Shown: positions 11,549-23,795 of the stretch, in pieces
How positions within the stretch are numbered: position 1 is the first letter of the stretch
How the letters are laid out: each line of letters begins with the position of its first letter
Assembly (NCBI GenBank): GCA_037127315.1
Contig: JBBBDQ010000915.1
Span: 1,112,501 to 1,176,500 of the forward strand
Direction: 5' to 3'
Length of the DNA: 64,000 nt
Source of the DNA: Ascarosepion bandense
Lineage: Eukaryota; Mollusca; Cephalopoda; Sepiida; Sepiidae
Notes under the pieces: generated by a model
What the model was told of the DNA's origin: nothing
Seen by the model: only the letters and a program-made list of their open reading frames with translations
Database searches by the model: none
Program-made: the position numbers and the translations under genes

Positions 11549-11646
11549 ATTTGGCAAGGGTATTGGCGCGTAAGTGAATGCAACAGGAATCCGATTTCGG
11601 CTCTCCGATTTCTCATTCCTAGCCGATGTCTATTGCACCACAACTT
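11549..11646 (-). mobile_element. tRNA-derived SINE, 3'-truncated fragment
   Basis: Only the head and first third of the SINE remain, from GGCAAGGGTATTGGCGCGTAA to the head word TGCACCACAAC. Its location 280 bases beyond a complete copy in the same orientation suggests an independent insertion or a partial local duplication. Confidence 0.75.
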
Positions 11647-11649
11647 GAA

Positions 11650-13130
11650 AAAAATTTACCAAGACTACCGGAGTAAAAACATAAGATCAAATGACAGTGT
11701 TGGAGTAGGATATTAGCGTTGTTTTCATTTTCGAAATAGGGAAAATTCGCCTGGGTTTTTTTTTATTTTAGATAGTTGGGGTAAAACGAATCGCTGGTGT
11801 TACACGTCTATCTAACAAACTAAAGTTTTGTTACACTACTGGTTACAAATTACACATTTTTTCATTTATCATTTCTCTTTCATTTTTTTACTCTTTTTAC
11901 GGCTTCTTTACTTATAATATCTACGCTTTGCATTCTGTTTAAAAGTTTTATCTTACGCATCAAAAAGCAACACTGATTGAGTCTTGCAAAACGCTTTTAC
12001 TTAAGTTCTTTTACAGTTATCGATTTCGACGCTGTTTTTTTTCTTTTATCGGATCGCATTATTGCTATGTGCCTCCATCCTCTACCTTTCTCTCATGTCA
12101 ACTCTATCAAGCAAATAATAATGTTAGCAATTTTGCGGTCGTCATGTGTGGCAGACTTTTATTTCTTCATTTATTTAGTTTATAGTTTTGAAATTTCAGC
12201 CTAACAAAAATCTGAAAGGGCATCCATGTGGGTCTTACTCTGTGATTTTATATGACATTGCGGGCATATATGCACATATAAAATGTATAGAACTTGTCAA
12301 ATGTAAGCGTGTATTTGTGTCGATGTGTTTGAACATGAAATAATACGAACAATGTCGAGCAAACAAGATAATATCCACACATTCTAAATATTAAAATTGC
12401 ACGCGCATGTGCACTTCTCTGCCCAAACGCATACTTTCTAAAAAAGCTTTTCATTTTAGCCACTTCCTCAGCGAAACATTGTTCGCACACTTTTCCGCAG
12501 TGACTCAAATATATAAGGCTAGGTTTGCTCTATTTTTATTTTACTTCTGTATTTTAATTTTAATATTTTTATTTCCGGCTCTGGATACGAAGAAATCAAA
12601 CTCAGAATTCTTCCCATCAATCAAATGAAACGAAAAAAAAAAAGAATAAAATTTAAGTAAATGTCATTCTGCAAAAAAAGACGTTTCCAATGGATTATTC
12701 CCTGATCAACTATAAAAGAAGCAAAACGTGTTGATTTTTCTTTTATTTTTCAAAATTTATGGCCAGAATGGAACTTTATTTTTAATCTAAAAAGAAAAAT
12801 GCAAATATCAGATAATCAATGTATATGTATTTGTCAGAACGTGTTTTGGCAAGGTTGGGACGCTAGAGAATGTTGCTGAATGGAAATCTGAAACTAGAAA
12901 GTGAGATTGAGAGATCAGATTTATAAAATTCAACTATATTTATATAAAAAAAATCACTTTTTTATCTTTTAGCTGTCCTCTACATTGCTGAAGGTTATCT
13001 ACAACATTGGCTCCCATAATGACCTAGTCACTTTTGTCGGTTTGTGGAAGACACAACACAAATACTGATTTCGTCTGATTAGAAAACTTGATTTATTTGA
13101 GCAATATACAAGAATAATCCACAATATATA
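11650..13130. other. Unassigned AT-rich DNA
   Basis: No gene or element recognised. Frames of 73-86 codons overlap on opposite strands at 12248-12628 and have no motifs. A short (TA)n tract lies just past 13120. Confidence 0.5.
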
Positions 13131-13164
13131 TATATATATGTATGTTTACTAGCAAAAGGGGAGC

Positions 13165-13410
13165 CTAGAATACAAGCTACATGTCAGAAAAGCAAGTAAG
13201 CTAGATTAAAAAAACAACCAATGAAACTGCCTGTCAAATTCATCAAATAAGCTACATGTCAAAAACTAAAGAAGTTAGCTACATTTCAAAATCAAACAAG
13301 GAAGCTTAATGTCAAAATAAAGCAAGGGCGCTATACGTCAAAATCAAGTTAGTAAGATAATATCAAGCAAGTTAAGCTGTAATTCAAAATCCAGCAAGTA
13401 TATGGGATGC
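13165..13410. repeat. Degenerate minisatellite, AGCTACATGTCAAAA units
   Basis: A roughly 30-45 base unit of the form AAGCTACATGTCAAAATC-AAGCAAGT recurs about seven times. AGCTACATGTCA is at about 13177 and 13250, AGCTACATTTCAAAATCAAA at about 13274, AGCTTAATGTCAAAATAAAG at about 13302, GCTATACGTCAAAATCAAG at about 13329 and AGCTGTAATTCAAAATCCAG near 13374. Spacing is irregular and substitutions are frequent. No coding function is seen. Confidence 0.75.
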
Positions 13411-13679
13411 CTTTTAATGGCTGATAAAAAATAACGCCGAAATCCATTGGTGCATTGAAATAGAAATAGATGCATTGTAAATACGAAACATAATGTTAAA
13501 TGTCGGAATATTTTGTTAGAAACAAAATAAAACGTTCACAACTAATATGTAATATCACAGTCGAGGATAGGTATGAATGCTGAGAAACTTAATCAAAGGT
13601 GACGCTGAAATTTTAGCCGGAAGAGACATCATTCGCGAGATAGTATCATGAAGTGCACATGGAAGAATCAAGGAATTAA

Positions 13680-13965
13680 AATAAGATCTTTTAAAAAATG
13701 AAATTAGAAAAAGACAGTTAACATTTCTGGGATAAATAATGATTAAAGATAAATTCGTGAATTTGTCCTAACAGGGGTTATTGAAGGCAGGATGAACGGA
13801 GGTAAGCAGCAAGCAACCTACCTCACAAGCTTGACAGAACCCTGAAAGAGAGGGATACTGAAAATATATTACTGAGATTTTCTAATGATAGGAAATTGTG
13901 AAACAATATTATCGTTCACGCTCTGAAGGGACGTGGGACACAGAAAAAGACGAAATCATAAAGGC
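13680..13965 (+). mobile_element. RTE-like LINE, 3' tail fragment
   Basis: A short, badly eroded copy of the LINE 3' end. The order of blocks agrees with the 25.6-25.8 kb tail: AGACAGTTAACATTTCTGGG near 13715 (coding for RQL-FLG in the family), the GGCAGGATGAACGGAGGTAAG stretch (G-R-G-R block) near 13788, ACCTACCTCACAAGCTTGAC, and then CACGCTCTGAAGGGACGTGG near 13920. No frame stays open. Confidence 0.65.
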
Positions 13966-14093
13966 CTGCAAATATTATCAGTGAAGGTACCATGCCTGAG
14001 TTTGCGACGACTAACATAGAAAAGAAGAGGTGAAAGAGGAAAATCAGAGAAAAGAAACGTGTAATCCGCAACGAATCTCATGCAGTGAGACAT

Positions 14094-14095
<2 letters not shown>

Positions 14096-14128
<33 letters not shown>
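14096..14128. repeat. (GA)n microsatellite
   Basis: About 33 bases of almost pure GA dinucleotides. Confidence 0.95.
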
Positions 14129-14132
<4 letters not shown>

Positions 14133-14224
14133 TTTGGGGCTGGATATTTCTCAGAACTCCTTCATCTTAATGCTGATAATGGACAAATATGCTTAACATT
14201 AGCGATAAGACCAGCGCTTTCAAC

Positions 14225-14735
14225 ATGGGGTGCAGAACAAGTAAACATCGCCAGCTGAAAACCGCCGACTGAGCCCCGGGACCCCTCAAGACCGACACAA
14301 CTCAGTATCAAATTATTTTTTTATAATATTTTAGAATGTCGATTTACAAAATAAATTTCATTACCATTTAATTTGTAAAAAAAGTAATTAAAAACAAAAC
14401 TGCTTTATTTTTTAATTTTTTGATGAAAATTAATTATAAACAAGTGTGTTTTATTAATGATTTTATGTCAATTTGCAATATTAAGAAATATTTTTATGAT
14501 TTAATTTATCAACAAATTGAAAAACAAAAAAATGGTTCATATTTTACAAAATGCCTTTTTGAATAATTTTTTGAAGAACAAATCCACAAATTAAGCTCTT
14601 AATCCTTAATAAATTACTTTTATTTGGTTATAAAAAAGTTATATTTTTTTGGTAATAAGTTGTCTTTTGGCATGAGTTATCTTTGTGCTCAGTCGGCAGT
14701 GGTGAGTCTTCTCTTCATGTTCAACACGACCTGAT
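14225..14735. mobile_element. Possible AT-rich non-autonomous element with inverted GCCGACTGAGC ends
   Basis: The word GCCGACTGAGC at about 14266-14276 reappears inverted as GCTCAGTCGGC at about 14687-14697. Outside each copy lies an AACATG or CATGTT word. Between them is about 400 bp of extremely AT-rich sequence, unlike the GC-richer ends. This could be a small DNA transposon with subterminal inverted repeats. The arms match poorly outside the core word, so the call is tentative. Confidence 0.35.
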
Positions 14736-15119
14736 AGAATAAACTGATATTAGAAACGAGATGGTTAACTATCGTAATAGTACATGCGCGAGATTAGTCT
14801 GGTACAAGGACAGCTGTCTAAGAGAGACTGTGAATGTGAAATTCATTAAAAACTGAATTAAACAATTTTTAAGTACATTAGGTACAGAAAAATATTCATT
14901 AACGTTATCTTAGAGCAAAACACGGTCCATAATTTTCCGGTAAGAATTTAGCACACTAAAATATGATGTTTTGCTACACCTGCTTAAGCGCCTTATATTT
15001 AAACATCTAAAACCTCGGTTCTATTTCATAGGAAGTTTGGGTTAATGTGCAATGCCAGAAAAAATTCTTTTCGTCAGAATCCATCTTTTGCGTTTAGAAA
15101 TCTAACATTCATCCGTGCA

Positions 15120-15650
15120 TTGAATATTTTTTCCATATCGTGATGTTCATCTCGAGGTCCTTGACAAAATTCAAAAAGGATCTGCAATATCATAGATCCT
15201 GATTTGGCAGCTCGACCTTAGTCACTTTCTCAGCGACGTAGTGTGGCTTCTCTCGGTTATTCTACAAATATTTTCATGGCAACTGGTCTGCCGAAAGTTT
15301 TTTTCCCTGGTTCCCCGATCACATGAATTTAAGCGCGCCACTAGGTTAGCATCTAGAGTTCACGATTTTGCCGTTTAAATAATGAAATGTAACCACCACT
15401 TCTACTCCAACATTTTTTTCAAACTTCCCACTTTTGGAACTTCCTTCTATTTACTTGCTTCCCTGAAAGCTACATTTTCCAAAAATTTAAATGCAACGTC
15501 AAGTGATATTCTCTATCTTCTTGAATCCCGTTCTTTTTTTTATCCTTTCCTCAATAACCCCTGTAACCAGTCTGTTATCTCATTGAACCCACTGAGCACT
15601 AGTAGCGGTCCGATTTTGCTTCTGATAAAATGATTAATAAATAAATAAAC
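15120..15650 (+). mobile_element. LINE-B (Jockey/CR1-like) 3' fragment
   Basis: This is the C-terminal end of a second LINE family. Across frames it reads SRSLTKFKKDLQYHRS, then TLVTFSAT, FYKYFHGNWSAESFFSLVP, then RATRLASRVHDFAV, and in an open frame at 15382-15633 CNHHFYSN and LLESRS. The same blocks, in the same order, occur at 19.2-19.7 kb and antisense at 37.0-37.4 kb. Known CR1/Jockey-type LINEs end in a comparable block. Frameshifts occur between blocks and the RT core is absent. Confidence 0.7.
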
Positions 15651-18110
15651 AAATAAAATTATTAAAAAAGTCTTTGACTTATTCCTGAATTTTTCTTTCT
15701 ATATAATTTTTCGTTCAATATATTGCTACTCTTATGCGGAATAAAAATAATTACAATGAAACAATATTGTGTAATCTAACTGTACGTGTACAAACTGAGA
15801 AAGAGAAACACGTCTATATGTAATGAGAAATGAATACTCTTTGACAGGAGTAAGCGAGCAAGCCAATGGTTAGATGGAGGTAAATCTCCTCAACAATACC
15901 TCAAAACACAACAGCACCCCAAAAAATTATTGGTTACTTTATGGTGCTCTTTCAAAGAGGTTATTCATTATTTATTACTGTCTCACGGGAAAACAATAAC
16001 ATAAACTTTGTATTGAAGAGAAATTAGGTGTATGCACGAAAATTTGAAAAAGAAACATCTTAGACGTGTAAATTGGGATGGCTAAATTTTACTGCACGAC
16101 AACTAATGATAGCACGCTTCACAATCAACTGTCTAAAAGTTGCACATCTGGAATTATTTTTTATTATTTTAATTATTATATTTTGCCTTCTTCTCCATAT
16201 TCACTTTTTATCTCTCATTACTTATTTAAGCATTTTGAATTATTTTTGCGCAATAAAACATTATCTGATAATGAAAAGGTAATCGAAGCATTTGAACAAA
16301 TGATGAGAAATTTTTAATGATTAGATCAAGAATTAAAGATATATTTGAAAGCAGTCATTCATTAACCTGATGTTTATTTCAACTAAATAAATTAGTTATT
16401 TGATATTTCAGAAACATTTTATTAATAAAGTTCGCCATTTCATGCGATAACCAAATAGTAACCAGTATCTCGATTATGTTACTATTTTTCTTCTAGTTAT
16501 ATCTGCTATCCATTTTAGCTGTTAGAAACCATCAAGTGATGTAGTTTTAACTCACACATAAAAATAACAAGGAACCTCTAGTTAAATATGGTTTGAACAA
16601 TATTACAGGTTTGCTGTTTACCACATATTTTTTCTGATTCAATTCGTGTTTTGCAGAAATTGAAAAGGGGATACTTTTTATATTTGAATATTATGCATAA
16701 TAAATGCTGTACAATGTGCCTCCTTCAATTACTATTGAAATGTTAACGTCTGTCCATAAAATTACAGGAAACAATTAAACACAGTCATTTCACAGTAAAC
16801 GCAGACAGGTTTCGAATTAGAGTTCAGTAATGACTTGGAGCAAGATCTAAAATATACTGTTATTTGTGAATTGAATAATTTCTGTATTCAATAAAAAAAG
16901 AATTAAACTACTGCTTTTAGCTTGTTTGACCCGATTTCAGTTATTCATGACGAAAGAGGAAATTCACATAAATCTCTGTTGAAAGGCTACAAAAAATGAA
17001 CTGACAAAACTACAGAATAGACATCATTGAAAGGAGGTTAGATTTTGGCCGATGACATTTCGGATTTCTTTCTTACGCAGTCAATTTTCAAAAACAAACG
17101 CAAATTGGTCAAGAGATTTCGAAATAAATAATTATGGGTGAATCACTTGCAAACTGTCACATTTGTGGGAATATAATCGAGAGAAAAGTTACCGATAATT
17201 AAGAACTTTTAAAGTAACACATAACTATCGTGCAGGCAGGAATCAATTCAGTATTCTGTGACATTTTTTAAAGTCAATCTATCCCTAGAACGTATGCAGT
17301 CCTACCAGTACATGAATCTTTTTCTTTATTATCTGTAAAAATTATCCTCTTGGGAAATATAATAGAGTGATTGCCGTTCCCTTCTCTATGGTTTTGAATT
17401 CAGATCAATATTCCCCCGAGATTGGTTGCAACCTAGTCTACTTTGCTATATAGCTAGGATGCAGAAAACAAGTTGATTCATGCGTTACCTAAGTGTATTA
17501 GGCAAAGTAAACATAACAATCGCACGTTTTTCCAATGATAAGAAAGGCCACATACCAGACAGCAATAAAGATAAGTTTCAAAAAATATTTAATGACAAAA
17601 AGTATAAAAACCATATCAATCCCTTAATATGGAAATTAGTTTTGTGGAAATAAGGACAATGACGAAAAACTATTTTAAAAAAGTAAATTATTTTTTTAGT
17701 ACAGAATGATCAGATAATACACTAAATAGATGATAAACATCCTTAATAGAATATCAATTTGTAAGCTGCAAATAAACAAGCAATATCCTCTCAAAGCGTC
17801 ACCATAATTGCGTCACATCTGTGGTTTCCATAGTAAGTAAACATTTGACTAGTTGCAATTATCGAGCCCCATAATCAACCGGTTTTTAATTCAGACTTCT
17901 CATTCTACCAGACTGATTGCTCACATTAATAAAAACATAAGTCTCATTATTTCAAATGTAAAACTATTGTTTCTTTGTCAATTGCTGTTGTTTAGTGGAT
18001 GTATAGTTTAGGGGTTTACTGCTAACATAAATTCTACATCCTTACGAAAATGTGAAACAATTTTTCGGCGCTCTCAGGAGTCTGCTTTTATATCCTTCTG
18101 CCTGCCGTCC
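15651..18110. other. Unassigned AT-rich DNA
   Basis: No gene or element recognised in about 2.4 kb. Overlapping frames of 69 and 79 codons at 16073-16317 are low-complexity, hydrophobic and motif-free. Confidence 0.5.
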
Positions 18111-18114
18111 CTTA

Positions 18115-18387
18115 TTAACATCGAGTGGGGGGTTTACTGGTTGCTAGTATGTCATCTTTCGGTTTCCCTTCTTGTGCAAATGTTTTTCTGAAGGTGAATT
18201 TAAGATCTTCGTGATCAGAGAACACCCATTCAGGAGTCTGTTCTACATAACAGCAGTTTTTTGGCAGAAGCAGTTTGAGTAGAACAAACCCCCTATCAAA
18301 GTGATATGATGATGATTTGATCCTGTGTATGTGACATGGTAACTCCTTAGTGTGAATGTATGTAACATGTAGAACTAAAGAATGCAC
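18115..18387 (-). other. Unrecognised 90-codon open frame
   Basis: A minus-strand frame of 90 codons with a varied, charged composition (for example VEQTPEWVFSDHEDLKFTF). It is less biased than the AT-driven frames around it, and lies about 450 bases from a minus-strand LINE-B fragment. It could be a piece of element ORF or an exon relic. I see no consensus splice sites at its edges and recognise no family, so I give no function. Confidence 0.25.
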
Positions 18388-18839
18388 TTAGTCGGAATAT
18401 GTAAGAAGCTGCACACGTTTCGACTATGGAAAATATATTTAGAGTAAAAAGTAAATAAACTCCCTCAGATCCACGGAAATATTTTCTTAACTCTGTCAAG
18501 TCGGGAAATTATGTCAAATCTGAACTCAGCACACGCTCCATTTTGATAACCTCCCACATACATAACAAATATTATATAGAGTCCCTTGTATATCAACACT
18601 TTTGTCATATCTCTATGAGTAATTGGCTCGGAGATAGTCTAGTGTTAATAAACTATACTAATTAAAATACGTTTACAATTCCTAGCTTCAAGATAAATAT
18701 ATGTTGGATATCTAAAATAATTCCTGTTCAGAAACGTATAACGTTTGTCATGAGTACCATTTTCGATACTCTGGTGAATAATGGTAATAACGATATTATT
18801 CGTTTCCTTTTAAGAAAACATTTGTCATTCATTAACCGA

Positions 18840-19080
18840 GTTTCAGCACTGTTTTGATTGTAAAATACAAAATCTTTCCTGTGAAACAATTGCAGTTCCT
18901 TCTTTGAAGTTTGTCGAGAACGTTGAAATGATTAGCAGAAACTCCTGACCAGATATGGCAACAATATTCAATGCATCGACGAATGGTAGATTTAAAAAAT
19001 GTGCAATATTAATTCTAACGAGGAAAAGACATTCTTGTTCAACAAAGAGACCAAAATATTCTAGCAATAAGTACAGCTGA
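18840..19080 (-). mobile_element. LINE-B fragment, antisense
   Basis: Minus-strand translation gives FFKSTIRRCIEYCCHIWSGV, then SANHFNVLDKLQRRNC. This is the post-RT segment of LINE-B; the plus-strand copy at 19.19 kb reads CCHIWSAASVIHLVALDKFQ over the same region. Only about 240 bases are present. Its 5' side faces the 5' side of the 19.14 kb copy. Confidence 0.75.
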
Positions 19081-19139
19081 TACGTCTCACTTCAGGTCGA
19101 TTGAAAACGTGAGAGCAAGAAAGCGGAGTGTGCTGACAT

Positions 19140-19700
19140 GAAAGTAATCAATAAGCTGATGTTCTGAACATCTTCAAGCATATACTTGAATAAATGTTGC
19201 CATATCTGGTCAGCTGCTTCTGTTATTCATCTCGTGGCTCTCGACAAATTTCAAAGAAGGACCTGCAATATAATTGATCCTGACTTGGCATCTCGACTTC
19301 AATCATTTTCTCGCCGATATGACATGGCTGATTCTACAAATATCTTCATGGTAACTTCTCTGATGAGCTTTTTTTTAACTTTGTGCTGCAACCATATGTA
19401 TTTAGCGTGATACTAGATTAACATTTTGAACCTACCATTTTACCGTTGAAAGTTAAATTTAACCGCATCTTCTACTTTAACAGTTTCTTTTCTTGCACTT
19501 CCCGACTGTTTACTTGTTTTTCTGATAGGTTTAATCTTCAAAACTGTAAATGCAACGACAATTGCCATCTTTTCTCTTCTTGAATCCCGATCATCATTTA
19601 TCATTTCGCCAACGCTACATATTCTTTTTTTCTCTAACTGTAACCTTTTGTGCATTAATGGCAGCCCGGTCTTCTTCAGGGGGAAATGATTATAAAATGT
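19140..19700 (+). mobile_element. LINE-B 3' fragment
   Basis: The frame at 19186-19410 reads KCCHIWSAASVIHLVALDKF, then RRTCNIIDPDLASRLQSFSR, diagnostic of the LINE-B post-RT region. After a frameshift, downstream sequence parallels the 15.4 kb copy (TGTAAATGCAACGACAATTG; TCTTCTTGAATCCCG). The minus-strand 87-codon frame at 19440-19703 and plus-strand 79-codon frame at 19550-19789 are products of this tail and not separate genes. Confidence 0.75.
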
Positions 19701-20974
19701 CATTATACTCGATTCGAGCTAGATATTCTATTTTATTTGTGGCTTCTACTGATATTTTTGAAAGTAATGTGGTTTCTGTTATCTTGTAAAGTTCTTTTTA
19801 TGATATTGTAGAACCAGTTCACGAGGTCCGAACAAAGAAAGTTTTTCCTCGCTACAACGTACATGCTCTACTCGCTAGAATCAATATTCAACCATGGCTC
19901 CGAGAAAAGCGGTTGCACAAACAAGTTTGGCAATATATATGACATCCATATGAAACTGATATCAAACTATTTAAAAACAAGATCCGAGATTTTAAGTCAA
20001 TGTTTTGCTCTTTTAACTACTTGCCTTTTACTGTTTGGCAAAACTACCGCCAGCATATCGTATGACATATTAAAAGATTTATTGTAAGTCATCCATAAAA
20101 AAAATATTTAGAGTATTTAATATTTACCGATTCCACGGTTTGAATTTTTATGTTACATTTATGGTTCATGTTATCCCTGCTTTCATTCCAGTATCAGACC
20201 ATAATTGTTGCTTTAGAAATGTTCTTCATTGAGTAATATTTCTTAGCACGTTTGAAACAGGAATGCAAATCAAACATTTCTTCTGCTATCAAATCAAACA
20301 AAAAATTATTTAATGTTTCCTTTGCAAAACCGAGTCTGTCATAAGCAGAAATATTGCAATATTGAAAGAAGTGTCACCGATGTATCTATAAATGGTTACC
20401 TGCTTGTGATCTATGAAGTCCATATCCGAGGAAAATATAAAATATTGCCCCGGGAATCACAGATCGAAGTATTAAACGACGTAGTTTTATTGTAGAGATT
20501 AAAGAAACCTTTTTTATGAAGAGAAAAATATTTTAAATCTGGAACATTTATAAAGATAATTCTTCAGAATAATCGCAGACAAAATGTCTGTCTCATAGAA
20601 AATGCATCGAAACAGTCGTAGGTCGACTGCAGCTGTAATGAGAGATACATTGCAAACTCAGTGAGGGAGTTTTTCTAAGAAACGCTAATATTACTTCATA
20701 AATTTAATTTATAACCAATATGATATCAAGAAGTATTATTTTTAATTTTCAGATAAAAAATTTAATGCCGAATATCTTTAGTGACATGTCTCTTCAAGAC
20801 GTAGGCGATCATAATTCTGACACATTTCTTTATGAGCGAATTGCATATTATTATTATTAGAAAATATAGCGAAACGGTTTCTTACTCTACAATTTGGAAT
20901 GTAGATGTTTCTTCCATTGCTCTAATCATCATTAAGGTTTTGAGTGCAAATTGTTTGCAGTTATTTAATCTTTT

Positions 20975-21110
20975 ACCGAATAAAGAGAGACGGATTTATG
21001 CCTTTCTGAAGGTCATATTCTTTCAAATTCAAAGCAATGCACTCTTCCGAAATTTGAACTCGGATTTCTGAAGTAAATTTCTTTCATTTTATGCGTTAGG
21101 CTGACTGCTA
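20975..21110 (-). mobile_element. tRNA-derived SINE, eroded fragment
   Basis: The order GAGACGGATTTATGCCTTTC, then CAAATTCAAAGCAATGCAC, then AATTTGAACTCGGATTTCTG follows the head and front half of the SINE in the same orientation as the 8.1 kb copy (GAGACGGATTAATACCTTTC ... TTTGAACTCGGC). The rest is too diverged to align by eye. Confidence 0.5.
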
Positions 21111-21347
21111 TGTATTTATACTCATTTGAACAATTAGCTCTGCTAAAAGCACCCATATAAAAACGCAATGCATGAAGTTGGTTTAATATAGTTGCAGGAA
21201 TATTATTATATGAGGATGTTTTGATTCTGTACCGGATTTTAAAATCATGGCAAAGCTTTGTTCCTATTAAAAGAAAATTGAAACGGTTACTCAGATTCAT
21301 TTATTATCAACACAGTTTCATTTCTCCATTGCTTTCCATCCTTTAGC

Positions 21348-21350
<3 letters not shown>

Positions 21351-21378
<28 letters not shown>
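21351..21378. repeat. (TA)n microsatellite
   Basis: Twenty-eight bases of TA dinucleotides. Confidence 0.95.
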
Positions 21379-21381
<3 letters not shown>

Positions 21382-22971
21382 ATATCTGACGAGGTGCTAA
21401 TAAGATAGTATCGAAACAATGACTCTTGTGTTGCGGTAAACTATGTTTTTATTATATATAAAGCTTTACTAAGTATCGAGCACTCTTAATAAAATAAATC
21501 ACTACAAACCTTGAACTATTCGATTGTACTACTTCTAAGATATTCATGTGTTGATTTCTTCAGGTTGTAATTAAAAATATCAAGGATGGAGAAATAGTTT
21601 TTTGCTTTCTTTTAATTTTTCCATTTTCACTCAAGATCACCTTCAGGGGGGAATTGCTAAGGCAAAATTTAATGATACAAGTAAAAAATAGAAATAATTA
21701 TATACTATACTAAATTTAATATAGTCAAATTAATCACCTTCAATAGCTCTTAATCTTAAGCTGATGTTTTGCAAAAAAGTATCTTCGAGAAGAAAATATA
21801 TATATATTTGCTAAACAACCGCAACAGCATTATCCAGGAGACTTACACTACTACGGAAGTCAGATTTAAGTTCAATTGCACATTTTTGAGCATTTTCTGT
21901 CCATTTTCAGCATTATTAGAATTATATTTATCTGTGTTGATCGATACTTTACCATTAGTGCAACCAAACTCTTCCTGTATAAATAAAATCAATATTGTTA
22001 CTATTGATTATTCCCGTGGTTTCGATTATCGGCTTAGAACATGTCGGACATAAATCAACTACGAAATTGCTTCGAACAATAAGTGTCCATTGTTATTGCA
22101 TCCAGAATAAATGACCTGTTCTATCTCTCTTCTGAAATATTGATTAAGTCCGAGTTGCAGGTTGATCCTTCTATTGAACCGAATAGGTCGTAGTTGTCTG
22201 AAAGACAATATGATTGTTTGATAGCACAACAAATACAAATGATACGACTGGATATAAAAGTTTCGTTTCATTCATGTAAATTTTTTTTTATTATTTTATT
22301 TAATATTTTGATTTCATCTTATTATTATTTTCTATTTCTGTAGATTAATGTTTAATTTAAAAAGTAAAAATGAATTTTTATTTATTTATTTAAATGTAAA
22401 TATTGCATAGCGTTCTATTCCCACCCCTGGTTTCTTTGAGTCTCGACTAAACTGTCCATGGAAGTCTCCAACAAATATTGAAAAAAGGTTTCTCTTTGAG
22501 AAATTACGGCAAGTCAAAGATAGTCTTCCAACTTTCCGTCTACTGGAAACGAAATGCTAATCTCGGGAATTGACATATTTTCCTTTACATGACTAGTTAC
22601 TTGAATTTATACTAAGTATACACTTAATATTTATATTCTTTGTTCTACTAAACGTTTATTTTTTTTTTTACGGGATGTTAGCAACCAGGTAGGATAAAAA
22701 AATTTAAACCTACAAAGGGTGACGGAACTCTAAATGAGTTAACGGCCAGCTATCTAAAGTTGGTGTCTCAAGAAATCACCGTGTGGAAGGCAACGGGATA
22801 CCACTCCAGTATCTATCTATCCTGCATATAACCAGGGCTACACAACAGAAATATATGAAACCTGACGGCGTGAAGAGGGATTGCTTTCAAAGGAAGCATC
22901 TCTTTGCCCGGTAAGGACCGACATAGGCTACTGTTAGCACCAACGGCGTAAAGGGGAAGCATTTTCCCAAA

Positions 22972-23795
22972 ATGTGTCCCTCGCCGGGGAAGGGAAGACA
23001 TGAGCAACAGGTGTCTCTGGACCATTACCCTGCGACTGTGCGCAACAAAGAAAAGATTACCTTGGAGACATGGAACGTCAGAACGCTCAACAACTGTGGA
23101 CAACTAGAGAATGTCAAGCAGGAGATGAACAGACTGAACATCAATATTCTGAGAATATGCGGAACCAGATGACCAAACAACAGAGACTTCAGCAGCGACA
23201 ACGATATGATAATATACGCGGGAGGAAAAACTAACTAAAAAGGAGTTAGCTTAATACTGGGCAAAGAAATTAAGAAATGCGTTCTAGGATATTGCCAGTT
23301 CTCTGAAAGAGGTCTCCTGGTCAAACTTAAAGGGAGACCGTTCAACATAGCAATTGTAGTTGTCTATGCACCAACAACGCAAAGCACTGAGGAAGAAATA
23401 AAATCTTTTTACTCCATCCTAGACCATGCCAAGGCTCAATGTAAAAGCCAATTAAATTAGAATCATCATGGGAGATTTGAATGTCAATGTAGCCAAGGAG
23501 AGGGAAGGTATGACAACTGGCAACTTTGGATTATGAATCCGCAACGAACGAGGAGAAAAATAGGTCTAATAGTAAACAGCAAATGACCAGGTAATAACTA
23601 GCTCCTAGTTTTAAGAACACCCACGACCTCTATGGACATGGAGAAGCCCAATAGGCGACATGTAAAACCAGATAGACTACATAACCATAAACAAGAGATT
23701 CAGAAACGCAGTGGTTCAAAGGAAAGCCTATCCAGGCGCTGACTGTGGAAGCGACCACGTCTCTGTCATCTGGAAACTAAAGGTGAAACTCCGGT
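22972..23795 (+). pseudogene. LINE APE-type endonuclease domain, broken
   Basis: This is the endonuclease that nicks target DNA. The open part at 22972-23172 includes ITLETWNVRTLNNCGQLENV and NINILRICGTR. After a stop, the same frame continues with DNDMIIYAGG, GVSLILGKEIKKCVLGY and VVVYAPTTQSTEEEIKSFYS. Shifted frames then give IIMGDLNVNV, the GDxN catalytic motif, and ADCGSDHVSVIWKLKVKL, the SDH catalytic motif. The catalytic motifs are still legible, but at least three stops and two frameshifts destroy the protein. It is contiguous with the RT domain that follows, as in all RTE elements. Confidence 0.85.

Larger units (their letters stand above)
19701..22680. other. Unassigned AT-rich DNA
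   Basis: About 3 kb with no gene recognised. It holds an eroded SINE piece near 20975-21110, listed separately, and a (TA)n tract at 21351-21378. Part of 22200-22240 (ATGATTGTTTGATAGCACAA) is shared with 26600-26630, so it contains an unnamed dispersed repeat. Open frames up to 96 codons have no motifs. Confidence 0.5.

Noticed and set aside
8145..11646. tRNA genes suggested by A and B box words
   Set aside because: The boxes sit in SINE heads that do not fold into full tRNAs and continue into the conserved SINE body.
13165..13410. CRISPR-like array
   Set aside because: Units are diverged and irregularly spaced with no unique spacers, and the context is a eukaryotic genome; it is a minisatellite.
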